DNA of 64,000 nt from Flavobacterium aeripolare (GCF_013294025.1 NZ_JABSNL010000008.1:1-64000), one strand, 5' to 3'; shown: positions 5,724-14,972, counted from the first letter of the stretch. Notes: generated by a model not told the origin, from the letters alone. Translations and numbers: made by a program.

Positions 5724-7133
5724 TTATTTTACTGCAATTTCTCTTGTTAACCATCCGCTACGGCCTGCTGTTGCAATGGCGTAAGGTGCGATCCAGAATA
5801 ATCCGAAGGTGTATAAAACGCTATATGCATATGCCCATAATGATTCTGAAGCGCTGTATTTTTTAGCGTAAAACAATACTGGAAAACTAGATACAATTAA
5901 GATTCCTAATAGTGTTGAACTGATGAATAATAAAGGATGCATTACTATGAAATACAACATGAATAAGAAAAATGGGTAGGTCATAAGTATTGTTAAAAAC
6001 TGATTTGTGAACAACAACCTCGCTCCTACTTTTGACTCTTTTCTAAAGTTGGTAAAGACAAATTTTGCCATCATTAAATTCTCACGTACATTACTTCTCC
6101 CCCATCTAATAAACATTTTGTATAGTCCTTTGTACTGCTCAGGAACGTCAGTTAAAACGATTGCATTACGTTGAAACAATACTTTTTTACCTTGTTTCAA
6201 GATCATGTTAGTCATGGCTCTATCTTCTCCAATATCTGAAGCTGCTCCCATAAATTTTTGATCAATCCATTCTGGTAAGATTTTGAATACTGCTGATGCT
6301 TTGTACGCTGCTAATGCTCCAGGTGTACATAATACACTCCCTAATTGGCTTTCGGCAGAGCGTACAAATTCAAAACTCATTACAAAACTTACATTTAGCA
6401 TTTTAGGTAAAATTGCTGTTTTGTTATTTAGTACACGTACATTACCTGCTACGGCACCACAGTTTTGATCTACTATAAACGGACTTACTAAGTTTCTTAA
6501 AGTATCTGTTTTAATAATTGAGTCACTATCAATAGTTACAAAGATTTCTCCTGTTCCTAAATTGAATCCACGGTATAATGCGTGTCTCTTTCCTTTGTTT
6601 TCTGGCTGCTTGAACGTTACTACACGATCTCCTAATTCCTCTTTTGCTTTATTCATCCAGTACCAAGTATCATCTTTACTACCATCGTCAATTGCAAGAA
6701 TTTGTAATTTATGAGCTGGAAAATCACTGTTTGCTATACTGTGTAATGTTTGGTAGACTAATTTACCCTCATTGTAGGCAGGAACAATTATCGTACAGGT
6801 AGGCAATAATTCGTCACTTACAGACTCAATAGGTTTATATTGAAAATATAAATAGACATTGTAAAGTAGAAACGAAATCTTGAACAATAATAATGATAAT
6901 GTCAATCCAAGAAAAGCCAAACCTAAAGGCGAGTTGATTCTGCTTTGATTAAAATTATAAAAATCGGGTTGCAAAAAATAAACTAGTGCGGCGCCACTAA
7001 TTAAAAGTAACATAGTTGCTGCTAAAACAATTCTGTTTGAAATTGCGCTTTTCGAAATGGTTTCTTTTGGAGTACTAGTCTCATCGGCATCGACAAAAAA
7101 AGCGTTTGTAGGTGTTATTGTTTGTGTTTTCAT
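5724..7133 (-). CDS. Membrane processive GT2 glycosyltransferase (NodC/hyaluronan synthase-like)
   Basis: A 469-residue inner-membrane enzyme with two N-terminal membrane helices (about 35-53 and 72-92), a cytoplasmic GT-A domain (about 110-350) and three to four C-terminal helices. The catalytic signature is complete: DDGS at 149-152, DSD at 202-204 (metal/UDP binding), GED at 302-304 (general base) and IRWGRS at 342-347, equivalent to the (Q/R)xxRW motif of processive synthases. Such enzymes polymerise and extrude beta-linked polysaccharides such as chitin-like, hyaluronan-like or poly-GlcNAc polymers. The product here is unknown because no export or modification genes lie beside it. It is transcribed alone, with its own terminator (5672) and a long, structured upstream region. 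Confidence 0.85.
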   Translation of the reverse strand: MKTQTITPTNAFFVDADETSTPKETISKSAISNRIVLAATMLLLISGAALVYFLQPDFYNFNQSRINSPLGLAFLGLTLSLLLFKISFLLYNVYLYFQYKPIESVSDELLPTCTIIVPAYNEGKLVYQTLHSIANSDFPAHKLQILAIDDGSKDDTWYWMNKAKEELGDRVVTFKQPENKGKRHALYRGFNLGTGEIFVTIDSDSIIKTDTLRNLVSPFIVDQNCGAVAGNVRVLNNKTAILPKMLNVSFVMSFEFVRSAESQLGSVLCTPGALAAYKASAVFKILPEWIDQKFMGAASDIGEDRAMTNMILKQGKKVLFQRNAIVLTDVPEQYKGLYKMFIRWGRSNVRENLMMAKFVFTNFRKESKVGARLLFTNQFLTILMTYPFFLFMLYFIVMHPLLFISSTLLGILIVSSFPVLFYAKKYSASESLWAYAYSVLYTFGLFWIAPYAIATAGRSGWLTREIAVK

Positions 7134-7155
7134 ATTGCTATACTTAGTTTGATGT

Positions 7156-7177
7156 GTATCTATTTTCGATTAGATAC
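7156..7177. promoter_or_regulatory. Inverted repeat in the GT2 leader
   Basis: GTATCTA (7156-7162) and TAGATAC (7171-7177) form a perfect 7 bp inverted repeat 23 bp upstream of the GT2 start. It lies between the -7 element and the ATG, so it could be an operator or a leader hairpin. Confidence 0.35.
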
Positions 7178-7193
7178 TAAGCAAGCGGCGTTC

Positions 7194-7201
7194 CAAAAGT
7201 A
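7194..7201 (-). promoter_or_regulatory. Putative -7 element of the GT2 gene
   Basis: Read on the minus strand this is TACTTTTG, an exact TAnnTTTG match, 60 bp upstream of the GT2 start. The nearest TTG is only 15 bp further upstream, shorter than the usual spacing, so the -33 element is uncertain. Confidence 0.4.
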
Positions 7202-7859
7202 CTATCCCTTATTTATCAAGCGTTTAGCAAATAGTGCCTTTTTAAAGTTTGTATAATAATTACTCACTTGTTACTCAGTACCCATGAATACTGGGTAAAT
7301 GGATACATAGCAAGCAAGATTTACATGACAATTTAAGATCGTAAAGTACCATTAGAAGAGTTTATGAAGCACTAGTTACTATAGCAGCAAGAACTAAGAA
7401 AATATTGAAGAGGGTTTCAAGAATTACTATCGTTGTGAAACGGTCACCAGTTCGAATTATTATTTGGGTTGATTTTTTTCTGTTTTCGAAAAAGCAAAAT
7501 TTTGAATATTTTCGAAATAATAGTTCGAAATGATTTATGAGCTCCAAAATTGGAATATCAAAATCAAATAAAAAGGAGCTGAATTTAAATTTTTTTTGAG
7601 CGAATATTTGGCTATAACGAAGGCTTGTACTATGATTTTTATTCGAAAATCAATTTTATTCCATTTTACTATTCATAAAAAACCATTAAAAAACTAATTG
7701 ATTAACAATTATTTAAAACAAAATATAGAATAAAAATTTCATTTACCCTATGCTAATTAAACGTTAACATACAGCAGTGGCACAGTTGTTGGAAATACAT
7801 CAAATGTATATACGCATTAAATAAAAAAACAGAATACGACAATTTAAAATATAGAAAAT

Positions 7860-8375
7860 ATGAAAACTCTAAAACTTATCGCCGCTGGAATAATTTTACT
7901 TGGAACTACTACTGCAGCTACTGCACAAATATCGGTTAATTTGAATATTGGTACTGCACCAGTATATCATAATACCGCTCGTGTAGCCGCTAGCTACTAC
8001 TACATCCCTGACATTCAATCATACTATGATGTACGTAATGAGCAATACATCTACTTAAATCGAGGAAGCTGGGTTCGATCTAGAGCCTTACCATACCAAT
8101 ATAGAAATTACAATGCAAACACAGGATACAAAGTGGTTTTGAACGATTACCATGGAAGCACTCCTTATAGAAACTTTAATAATGATAGAACAAAATATAA
8201 AGTTGGATATAGAGGTGCCAGTGATAAAGTTGTGATCAACCGTACTACAAATAGAACGGTAGTATATAATGATCGAAATGATAATAAACAAGATCGTTAC
8301 TACGCTAAGAAATATGACAAGAAATATGATAAAAAGTATGATAAAAAATACGACAAACATGATCATAGACGTTAA
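7860..8375 (+). CDS. Secreted protein with C-terminal KKYD repeats
   Basis: A 171-residue exported protein with a signal peptide at 1-22 (cleavage near ATAQ). A Tyr/Asn/Arg-rich central part follows (YYYIPDIQSYYD, YIYLNRGSW, LPYQYRNYN, GYKVVLNDYHG), which resembles a small family of Flavobacterium exported proteins of unknown role. The tail (residues 150-165) is four tandem KKYD units followed by KHDHRR, encoded by a 12 bp repeat at 8307-8354. The very basic, Tyr-rich tail suggests binding to a polyanion, cell wall or metal, but that is speculation. It is a single-gene unit with its own terminator at 8402. Confidence 0.7.
   Translation: MKTLKLIAAGIILLGTTTAATAQISVNLNIGTAPVYHNTARVAASYYYIPDIQSYYDVRNEQYIYLNRGSWVRSRALPYQYRNYNANTGYKVVLNDYHGSTPYRNFNNDRTKYKVGYRGASDKVVINRTTNRTVVYNDRNDNKQDRYYAKKYDKKYDKKYDKKYDKHDHRR
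8307..8354 (+). repeat. 12 bp tandem repeat, four units (KKYD)
   Basis: Four in-frame 12 bp units (8307, 8319, 8331 and 8343) each encode Lys-Lys-Tyr-Asp. They differ only at third codon positions, for example AAGAAATATGAC and AAAAAATACGAC. The number of units is likely to vary between strains. Confidence 0.9.
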
Positions 8376-8401
8376 TTAATCATCATGTAAATAATTTAAA
8401 A

Positions 8402-8428
8402 AGAGTACTGCAAAGTGCTCTTTTTTTA
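8402..8428 (+). terminator. Terminator of the KKYD-repeat protein gene
   Basis: AGAGTACT (8402-8409) pairs with AGTGCTCT (8414-8421) with one G-T wobble around a GCAA loop, followed by a T run. Confidence 0.8.
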
Positions 8429-8671
8429 TGGGATAATGTGTTGTGCCTTTGTTGCATAAATAATCATTCATGCGAAGATTACTAGCAATTGTAAGGAAAG
8501 CATGTATGTGAATCCATCCTGAATTTAGAAGTAATCGCATTATGCAGCCTCTTATAAAAATGAATTCGTAGTAAAATTGCTTAATAAAAAATAAATAGTA
8601 TTTTAGTGGCAAATCTCAACTACATAGTTTAGTCTGATTTACGTTTTTCCTTAACAACAAAAACAACATTT

Positions 8672-9061
8672 ATGTTTACACTAGAACTGATTAAAGTAGC
8701 GTATGATAAAGTAAAAACGGGTGCTGATTTCCCTGCTTACATTCAAGAATTAATAGACATGGGAATTGAAGGTTACGACACCTATACTGCTGATAGTCGT
8801 GTGGTCTATTTTGGCGCTAATAATGAAGATGCTAGTACAGATAGAAAACACACTGATTTTCCGGTAGCAAAAACCGTAAACAAAGAGCGCTTTATTGAGT
8901 ACTTAGTGATGCATCAAGGTGGACAAAGCGATTACATTACATTTTGCGAGCAAGCTGCACAATGCGGAATTGCAAAATGGCGCATAGACATAATAGGAAT
9001 GACTTGTACGTACTTTGCTGCTGATGGAGAAGCTATCATTATCGAAAAGTTACCAGTGTAA
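8672..9061 (+). CDS. DUF1398 family protein (YbcV-like)
   Basis: A 129-residue cytoplasmic protein spanning the complete DUF1398 domain, related to Escherichia coli YbcV. Recognisable parts are FPAYIQELIDMGIEGYDTYTADSRVVYFG (about 20-48), the FIEYLVMHQGGQSDYITFCEQAAQCGIAKW segment (about 75-103) and DIIGMTCTYFAADG near the C terminus. The family has no established activity. It is monocistronic: a 296 bp spacer without other features lies upstream, and a strong bidirectional terminator lies 30 bp after the stop. The family call is firm. Confidence 0.85.
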   Translation: MFTLELIKVAYDKVKTGADFPAYIQELIDMGIEGYDTYTADSRVVYFGANNEDASTDRKHTDFPVAKTVNKERFIEYLVMHQGGQSDYITFCEQAAQCGIAKWRIDIIGMTCTYFAADGEAIIIEKLPV

Positions 9062-9090
9062 ACAACCATTATCGAAATATAAAGGCATAA

Positions 9091-9118
9091 AAAAAACGGG
9101 AAAGTTCCCGTTTTTTTT
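9091..9118. terminator. Bidirectional terminator between DUF1398 and TonB receptor genes
   Basis: A-run plus CGGGA (to 9101) and TCCCG plus T-run form a symmetrical stem with an AAGT-type loop. It serves both convergent genes. Confidence 0.9.
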
Positions 9119-9134
9119 ATGCTTAAATAGCAGT

Positions 9135-11753
9135 TTAGAATTTGAAATTCAATCCTGCTGTAAAAGTAGTTCCGTTAAATCCAAACTGGTTTACTTCCCA
9201 TGGATATTTAAAACGACCTCCTAAATCAGTTACTACATCCCCTTTAGTATCGATTACATCTGGATAAACATTGAATAAGTTGTTTACCATTACATTTGCT
9301 GATATCGTGTTTGTAATTTTGTAAGCCACACCAAAATCAGTAAGAATCTTTCCTGAGAATGTTTGATCTTTTCCTGGATCTGTAGCATGCTGCCAAGTCA
9401 CTTCACCAAAATAAGTATTGTTTAAGATGAATGTAGCTTTCTTGAAATCATAATTAGCTCCAAACAATACTTTTGTATTAGGTCTCGAACTTAAAATTCT
9501 AGATTGCTCCTTACGATCAAAGATATCGTATCCATTTTCTTTTAAGATTGCAGGCGTATCGATTTTACCATTAATTTTAGTATCAGCAATATTTGATGCT
9601 AAGCTTAAACCAAGTTTACCGTCTCCTATTTTTAAGTTTTTGTAGTTCAATACAATATCAACTCCTTTTGTAGTTGTGTTGATAGCATTGATAAAGAATT
9701 TCATACTAGTAATATCATTTGCAAATAAAACCGCTTCTACTGGATTAGTAGTTGTATCGTCACCATCAAAACCTACTTCACCTGAGAACAAGACACGATC
9801 ATTAACCTTAATATGGTAGAAATCAAGAGATGCAGTAAAATTAGCACCAGATCTAAAAGTAATACCAGTTGAAATATTTTGAGATTTTTCAGCATGTAAT
9901 TTTGGAACACCTAAACCACTCACTACTGGGTCCACATTGTTGAAAGTACCTTGATTTGAGATTTTTCCACCAGAAACTAGCGTTTGAATATTACTCAAGT
10001 AAATCTGGTGTAAAGCTGGAGCTCTAAATCCTGTACTAAACGAAGCCCTTACCGTAACATCATTAGTTAATTTGTATCTAGAATTTACTTTCCATGAGAA
10101 GTTATCCCCAAAATCAGAATAATTTTCATAACGTAATGATCCACCAATTAAGAAGGCATCAGTAACATCATAATCTAAAGTCGTGTAAACACCTACGTTA
10201 TTACGATCTTTTTTTAGTGCATTTGCAGGCTGTAATCCTGGAAAAGATTGTGCCCCTCCATCAACGTAAGACTCTACTTGACCTTCTCTTGCTTCAAATT
10301 TCTCTTTTCTGATCTCAGTACCAAAGCCAAAAGTAACCTTATCAAAACTTCTAGAGAAATCAGCATTTCCTACTAATTGACTAAAAGTGTATCCACCCAC
10401 GTTAAACTCAGTAGGGCTGTTTGCTCCAAGACTAGGATTTAAAGTACTTCCCACAGTATAATCCACTTTATTAGAACCTGCAGTTACACTAAAATCTGAG
10501 TTAAATCCTAAGATTGACGTTCTCAGTCCTACAGATCCTAAATTATCAAACACGTCTGTGTTAAATGTAGGTTGAAAACCAGTATAAGTAGATCCTGCAT
10601 CATGTAATAAATTAAAAGGATCTGGTACCCAATAAGGTGTTCTGTTTAATGCAAAACTTGTTCCTTTTCTAATATTGATATCTCCAAACGCATATACGGT
10701 TGTATTATCAGAAAGAGGATACTCTGCATTAACTACTAATGCTCCCATTTTAGTATCTGGCTGACCAATGTTCATTCCAAGATCTGGATTGTTTTTTAGA
10801 TAATCTCCCCACATTGGATCGTTTGCTTCAACTCCAAATAAACCATCTCTTCCTGGTTTTCCAGCTCTATTCGTTTTGTTTTGATCTAAGTAAGAAAGGT
10901 TGAAATTTACAAAACCTTTCTCAGCAATTTTAAATCCTGAATTTAAATCAGCACCAAAATTGAATCCATCACCTTGAGAAGTTACTCCTGACGTCAAACT
11001 AACTTCAGTAAAATTAGTTTGCTTTTTAAGAATGATATTGACTACACCCGCGATAGCATCTGAACCGTATTGTGAAGATGCTCCATCACGCAACACCTCA
11101 ACTCTTTCAATAGCAGAAAATGGAATACTTTTCATATCGGTTCCTACTTCTCCTTTTCCAGGAGTATCATTGATGTAAACAAGTGCGCTTTGATTTTTTC
11201 TTTTTCCGTTTACTAATACTAACGTACGGCTAGGTCCTAATCCACGTAAATCTGCTGGATCAAAATGTGCTGTAGCGTCAGAAACGGCTTGAGTACTTGA
11301 ATTGAAAGAAGGAATTTTATAAGCTAACATTTTATCAAATGTAACTTGCCCGCTTGATTTTAAATCTTCGGCATACAACTTGTCGATAGGCACAGCAGAA
11401 CTCAACACGGTGCGCGTTTTTGCTCTGTTTCCTGTTACTACAACTTCATCTAAACTATTGTTAGGATCAAGCTGAAAGGAAACATTTTCACTTTCACTTG
11501 CTACTTCGATTGTTTTACTTTGATAGCCTACATACTTTGCAATTAGCGTTACTGGAAATCCTTTTACTTTAATTTCGAATTTTCCATTTGCGTCTGCTGT
11601 TACTCCTGTAGCTGTTGCTTTATTTACAACGTTAGAGTATGCCATAGGTTGCCCATTCTCATCGAGAACAGTTCCTTTAACTGATTGTGCAGTCATGCAA
11701 AAAGGCAATAGCAACAATAGTAAAGCGTAATAAAGGTGGTTAATTTGCTTCAT
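9135..11753 (-). CDS. TonB-dependent outer-membrane receptor
   Basis: An 872-residue outer-membrane transporter. A signal peptide (1-22, ending MTAQ) is followed by a carboxypeptidase-regulatory-like domain (about 24-100), a LDEVVVTG TonB-box-like stretch (about 102-109), the plug domain (about 115-240, with DLRGLGPSRTLVLVNGKR and GASSQYGSDAIAGVVNIILKK), and a beta-barrel ending in the typical C-terminal aromatic FNFKF-type strand. No SusD partner is adjacent, so it is not a classical Sus pair. The substrate could be a metal chelate, vitamin or other small molecule and is not indicated by the neighbours. A good promoter precedes it on the minus strand (11788-11819), and it shares a bidirectional terminator with the DUF1398 gene. 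Confidence 0.93.
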   Translation of the reverse strand: MKQINHLYYALLLLLLPFCMTAQSVKGTVLDENGQPMAYSNVVNKATATGVTADANGKFEIKVKGFPVTLIAKYVGYQSKTIEVASESENVSFQLDPNNSLDEVVVTGNRAKTRTVLSSAVPIDKLYAEDLKSSGQVTFDKMLAYKIPSFNSSTQAVSDATAHFDPADLRGLGPSRTLVLVNGKRKNQSALVYINDTPGKGEVGTDMKSIPFSAIERVEVLRDGASSQYGSDAIAGVVNIILKKQTNFTEVSLTSGVTSQGDGFNFGADLNSGFKIAEKGFVNFNLSYLDQNKTNRAGKPGRDGLFGVEANDPMWGDYLKNNPDLGMNIGQPDTKMGALVVNAEYPLSDNTTVYAFGDINIRKGTSFALNRTPYWVPDPFNLLHDAGSTYTGFQPTFNTDVFDNLGSVGLRTSILGFNSDFSVTAGSNKVDYTVGSTLNPSLGANSPTEFNVGGYTFSQLVGNADFSRSFDKVTFGFGTEIRKEKFEAREGQVESYVDGGAQSFPGLQPANALKKDRNNVGVYTTLDYDVTDAFLIGGSLRYENYSDFGDNFSWKVNSRYKLTNDVTVRASFSTGFRAPALHQIYLSNIQTLVSGGKISNQGTFNNVDPVVSGLGVPKLHAEKSQNISTGITFRSGANFTASLDFYHIKVNDRVLFSGEVGFDGDDTTTNPVEAVLFANDITSMKFFINAINTTTKGVDIVLNYKNLKIGDGKLGLSLASNIADTKINGKIDTPAILKENGYDIFDRKEQSRILSSRPNTKVLFGANYDFKKATFILNNTYFGEVTWQHATDPGKDQTFSGKILTDFGVAYKITNTISANVMVNNLFNVYPDVIDTKGDVVTDLGGRFKYPWEVNQFGFNGTTFTAGLNFKF

Positions 11754-12201
11754 AAATTATACTTAAGTGGTTTCATAAATTGTTTCCCAAAAGTATAATA
11801 TTATGTTAATAGATTACAAAAACCGTACTTTTTTATCAAAAGTACCAGTATCAATGTTCTTTTCATAGTAGAATTAGTGAAAAACCAACAAAAGAAGACT
11901 ATTACAAACAATATTTCATAGAACTCGTCTTATGGCAGCTAGCATTAAACTTCAAAGACATTATAAATATTGAGATTTCACCTACTTTTTACAGTTATCA
12001 ATATTAAGAAATCATTAAATTTCTTAATAGTTGATTAAAATATATCTTAAGACGGTAATCTTACAATAACAATCTAATTTTTTAATTGTTTCTTTGGCGA
12101 TAAGATAACTATCGATTTTATCAAATCGCTGACAGTTATTATTAGGAGCACTTTTTCAAAACACACTTTGTGCTTCAGTTATTAAAAATAAATTTTAAAA
12201 C
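11754..12201. other. 448 bp divergent intergenic region
   Basis: It holds the minus-strand promoter of the TonB receptor gene and the 8 bp inverted repeat GTACTTTT/AAAAGTAC (11825-11845). Just before the GT9 gene there are imperfect self-complementary stretches (around 12096-12140 ATAACT...GATTT, and AGCAC...GTGCT at 12148-12175) that could fold in its leader. No gene is supported. Confidence 0.5.
11788..11819 (-). promoter_or_regulatory. Promoter of the TonB receptor gene
   Basis: On the minus strand TTG (11819-11817) is followed after 21 bp by TACTTTTG (11795-11788), matching TTG-N17-23-TAnnTTTG. The start codon is 34 bp further on. Confidence 0.6.
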
Positions 12202-13266
12202 ATGAGCATAAAAAGTAAAGTAAACAGTGTACGAAGGAAGCTAATGCAAAGCATTACTAAGAATATAGGTTCTGCTCATTTTTCTAAAGGTGGCGATATT
12301 ACAAAAATCAAAGTCACTCGCATCCTTATATGTAGACCCAACCCAAGATTAGGGAATCAATTATTGATGACTCCCCTATTGCAAGAAGTTATTGCTACTT
12401 TTCCAGATTGTAAAATTGACCTATTTGTAAATGGTAATGCAGCACCTAGCATTTTTCAAGGCTATGAGAATGTCTACAAAATCATTAGATTGCCTAGAAA
12501 ACCATTTAAAGAATTAATAAAATATGTAAAAGGCTGGATGGCTATCAAAGCCTACAAATATGATATTGTTATCAATGTAGTAAAAAACTCTTCATCAGGC
12601 CGTTTGTCTGCACAATTTGCTACCGCTGATTTTAAATTCTTTGGAGATGATGTTGACAATCTAGCTACTAAATATGATGATTACGATCACATTGCAAAGT
12701 ACCCAGTATATAATTTTAGACATTACTTACACCTCTTAGGATTTCCAGAAAACAACAACCCTATCCCTCCATTAGATATTAAATTATCACATGCAGAATT
12801 AGCTGCTGCCAAAAACAGTTTGCAAGATATTGTCAAAAATGATAAAAAAACGATTTGCATCTTCACTTTTGCAACAGGCGACAAATGCTATAAAAATGTT
12901 TGGTGGCAACCCTTTTACGATCAGTTAAAAGTTCGTTTTCCCGATTACAATATCCTAGAGGTTTTACCTGTAGAAAATGTTTCTCAAATCAACTTTGAAG
13001 CACCTTCTTTTTACAGTAAGGACATTAGAGAAATTGCAGCCTTTATAGCTAATACAGCGTTATTTGTAGGAGCAGATAGTGGTATGATGCACCTTGCAAG
13101 CGCTTCCCTTTCAACTACCGCAGGCCTATTTTGTGTAACAAATGAAAAAATGTATGCTCCTTACGGCAATGGCAGTTTTGCTATTAATACAAACAAAACT
13201 TCAATTGAAGAAGCGGTATCCTTAATTCAGGATGCACTTTCGAAAAAGAAAAATACGCCAAACTAA
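12202..13266 (+). CDS. Glycosyltransferase family 9 (heptosyltransferase-like)
   Basis: A 354-residue cytoplasmic GT-B enzyme of family GT9. The N-terminal acceptor domain carries ILICRPNPRLGNQLLMTPLL (41-60), corresponding to the GD(x)L/TPxL region of WaaC/WaaF-type enzymes. The C-terminal nucleotide-sugar domain has FVGADSGMMHLASA (about 288-301), the conserved D-S-G-xx-H-L-A signature. In Bacteroidota such enzymes act in lipopolysaccharide core or other surface-glycan assembly. The exact sugar is not deducible. It is a single gene with a long leader, followed 47 bp later by the panB promoter, and no other glycan genes adjoin it. Confidence 0.85.
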   Translation: MSIKSKVNSVRRKLMQSITKNIGSAHFSKGGDITKIKVTRILICRPNPRLGNQLLMTPLLQEVIATFPDCKIDLFVNGNAAPSIFQGYENVYKIIRLPRKPFKELIKYVKGWMAIKAYKYDIVINVVKNSSSGRLSAQFATADFKFFGDDVDNLATKYDDYDHIAKYPVYNFRHYLHLLGFPENNNPIPPLDIKLSHAELAAAKNSLQDIVKNDKKTICIFTFATGDKCYKNVWWQPFYDQLKVRFPDYNILEVLPVENVSQINFEAPSFYSKDIREIAAFIANTALFVGADSGMMHLASASLSTTAGLFCVTNEKMYAPYGNGSFAINTNKTSIEEAVSLIQDALSKKKNTPN

Positions 13267-13313
13267 ATAGTATTATTAAGCTGTAATGAATAAAGTAGGG
13301 TCTTTTTTTAGGT

Positions 13314-13341
13314 TTGGTAAGCATTTGTTTTAGTACTTTTA
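13314..13341 (+). promoter_or_regulatory. Promoter of panB
   Basis: TTG (13314-13316), 17 bp, then TACTTTTA (13334-13341) match the flavobacterial consensus at 7 of 8 bases in the -7 element. The panB ATG follows 20 bp later. This also shows that an in-frame TTG at 13314 is promoter, not start codon. Confidence 0.55.
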
Positions 13342-13361
13342 CGTTTCCAAAAAATACAACT

Positions 13362-14180
13362 ATGTCTGTAGCAAAAAAAGATTATAAAAGAATTACAACA
13401 AAGTCACTGATCGAAATGAAAGCAAACGGAGAAAAAATCTCCATGCTTACAGCTTACGATTTTACAATGGCAAAAATTGTTGATACTGCTGGAATTGATG
13501 TTATCCTTGTAGGGGACTCTGCGTCTAATGTTATGGCTGGTCATGAGACTACGCTACCTATTACATTAGATCAAATGATTTATCACGCCTCATCAGTAGT
13601 ACGAGCTATTGAGAGAGCACTGGTTGTTGTCGATTTACCCTTTGGTAGCTACCAGTCTGACCCTAAAGAAGCTTTGCGATCTGCTATTCGTATTATGAAA
13701 GAAAGTGGTGGTCACGCCGTAAAATTAGAAGGCGGAAAAGAAATTAAAGAATCGATTAAAAAAATATTGAACGCCGGGATTCCCGTTATGGGACACTTGG
13801 GTTTGACGCCACAGTCAATCTATAAATTTGGTACCTATACCGTACGTGCTAAAGAAGATGAAGAAGCTGACAAATTAATTGAAGACGCTAAACTACTAGA
13901 GCGCTTGGGTTGTTTTGCCTTAGTTCTCGAAAAAATACCTGCTCACCTTGCTGAAAAAGTAGCTAAGAGTATCGCTATTCCTGTTATAGGAATTGGTGCT
14001 GGTGGTGGTGTAGATGGTCAAGTTCTTGTTATTCATGATATGTTAGGAATGAACAACGAGTTTAGTCCACGTTTCTTGCGTCGCTATATGGATTTATATG
14101 AAGGCATGACTAAAGCAATTGGTCAATATGTTGCCGATGTGAAATCAAGTGACTTCCCTAACGAGAAAGAACAATATTAA
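13362..14180 (+). CDS. panB: 3-methyl-2-oxobutanoate hydroxymethyltransferase
   Basis: A 272-residue enzyme of full family length. It transfers a hydroxymethyl group from methylene-tetrahydrofolate to 2-oxoisovalerate to give ketopantoate, the first committed step of pantothenate and coenzyme A synthesis. Conserved blocks: [20 protein letters not shown] (27-46), [20 protein letters not shown] (about 49-68, metal-binding Asp in GDS), [21 protein letters not shown], and [22 protein letters not shown] longer in-frame start at TTG 13314 is rejected because it lies in the promoter. An inverted-repeat terminator follows at 14193. No other pan genes are in the window. Confidence 0.97.
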   Translation: MSVAKKDYKRITTKSLIEMKANGEKISMLTAYDFTMAKIVDTAGIDVILVGDSASNVMAGHETTLPITLDQMIYHASSVVRAIERALVVVDLPFGSYQSDPKEALRSAIRIMKESGGHAVKLEGGKEIKESIKKILNAGIPVMGHLGLTPQSIYKFGTYTVRAKEDEEADKLIEDAKLLERLGCFALVLEKIPAHLAEKVAKSIAIPVIGIGAGGGVDGQVLVIHDMLGMNNEFSPRFLRRYMDLYEGMTKAIGQYVADVKSSDFPNEKEQY

Positions 14181-14192
14181 TACTACCCTTAC

Positions 14193-14251
14193 ATTCCCTT
14201 AAATGATCTAGTGCAGTTTATTGTACAAAGGGATTGTTTAAGGGAATTTTT
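14193..14251 (+). terminator. Long-loop terminator after panB
   Basis: ATTCCCTTAAA (14193-14203) and TTTAAGGGAAT (14237-14247) form a perfect 11 bp stem with a 33-nt loop, followed by TTTTA. It probably ends panB transcription, partly overlapping the promoter region of the next gene. Confidence 0.65.
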
Positions 14252-14277
14252 ATTTGATCTAATCTAAATTTACTGTT

Positions 14278-14970
14278 TTGAAAATAATTTCGACAAAAGA
14301 CAATCTTGACGTTTTGCACGAGGATAACCACATAATTGTAATCAATAAACGTGTAGGAGACATTGTACAAGGCGATAAGACAGGAGATAAACCGCTATCT
14401 GATGTTGTAAAAGAGTACATTAAGGTAAAATACAACAAGCCGGGCGAGGTCTTCCTTGGTGTAATCCACCGTTTAGACAGGCCTACCTCAGGTATTGTGG
14501 CTTTTGCCAAAACAACAAAGGCGCTTACGCGAATGAACGAGTTGTTTAAGAACAGAGAAACTAAAAAAACGTATTGGGCGGTAGTAAAAAATAAACCACC
14601 AAAGACTACAGACACTTTAGTACATTTCCTCAAGAGAAACGAAAAGAACAATAGTTCAAAAGCGCACATAAAGGAAGTTCCTGATAGTAAACAAGCGAGC
14701 TTAGATTATACTATATTCAAAGAATTGAACAATTACTTTGCTTTAGAAATAAATTTACATACCGGCCGCCACCATCAAATACGCGCGCAACTAGCAGCAA
14801 TTGGGTCTCCTATAAAAGGAGATTTAAAATATGGCTTTGATCGTAGCAACTCAGATGGAGGAATTCATTTGCATGCAAGACAATTAGTTTTTACGCATCC
14901 CGTTAGTAAAATAGAATTGCGCATTATAGCTCCAGTTCCTAATGAAGTGATCTGGAATGCTGTGAAATAA
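14278..14970 (+). CDS. RluA-family rRNA/tRNA pseudouridine synthase
   Basis: A 230-residue pseudouridine synthase of the RluA/RluD family without an S4 domain. It isomerises specific uridines in structured RNA. The catalytic block VIHRLDRPTSGIVAFAKT places the nucleophilic Asp at 67. The other motifs are YWAVVKNKP (about 101) and LHTGRHHQIRAQLAAIGSPIKGDLKYG (about 161-187). The only reasonable start is TTG 14278, since the next internal ATG is far beyond the conserved N terminus (MKIISTKDNLDVLHEDNHIIVINKRVG). Whether the target is 23S rRNA or tRNA cannot be told from sequence. It is followed 33 bp later by the aldehyde dehydrogenase gene. Confidence 0.88.
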   Translation: MKIISTKDNLDVLHEDNHIIVINKRVGDIVQGDKTGDKPLSDVVKEYIKVKYNKPGEVFLGVIHRLDRPTSGIVAFAKTTKALTRMNELFKNRETKKTYWAVVKNKPPKTTDTLVHFLKRNEKNNSSKAHIKEVPDSKQASLDYTIFKELNNYFALEINLHTGRHHQIRAQLAAIGSPIKGDLKYGFDRSNSDGGIHLHARQLVFTHPVSKIELRIIAPVPNEVIWNAVK

Positions 14971-14972
14971 TC

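Larger units (their letters stand above)
7134..7859. other. 726 bp gene-free divergent region
   Basis: This is the longest non-coding stretch of the window. It holds the GT2 promoter side (7156-7201) and a long imperfect inverted repeat (TTCGAATTATTATTTG 7451-7466 against 7513-7529, about 15 of 17 pairing, 46-nt gap). Before the 7860 gene lies the small palindrome ATACAT-CAA-ATGTAT (7795-7809). A 61-codon minus-strand frame (7362-7547) has no protein-like features. I see no gene. Confidence 0.6.

Noticed and set aside
7362..7547. 61-codon minus-strand frame in the 726 bp gap
   Set aside because: No family-like features, no promoter or ribosome context, and it overlaps a long inverted repeat.
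8088..8366. 92-codon frame antisense to the KKYD-repeat gene
   Set aside because: It is the shadow of a clear secreted-protein gene; its Ile/Val-rich sequence simply mirrors the Tyr/Asn/Asp codons.
13314..13361. Upstream start of panB at TTG 13314
   Set aside because: This TTG is the -33 element of a good promoter, and the shorter protein has the normal family length.
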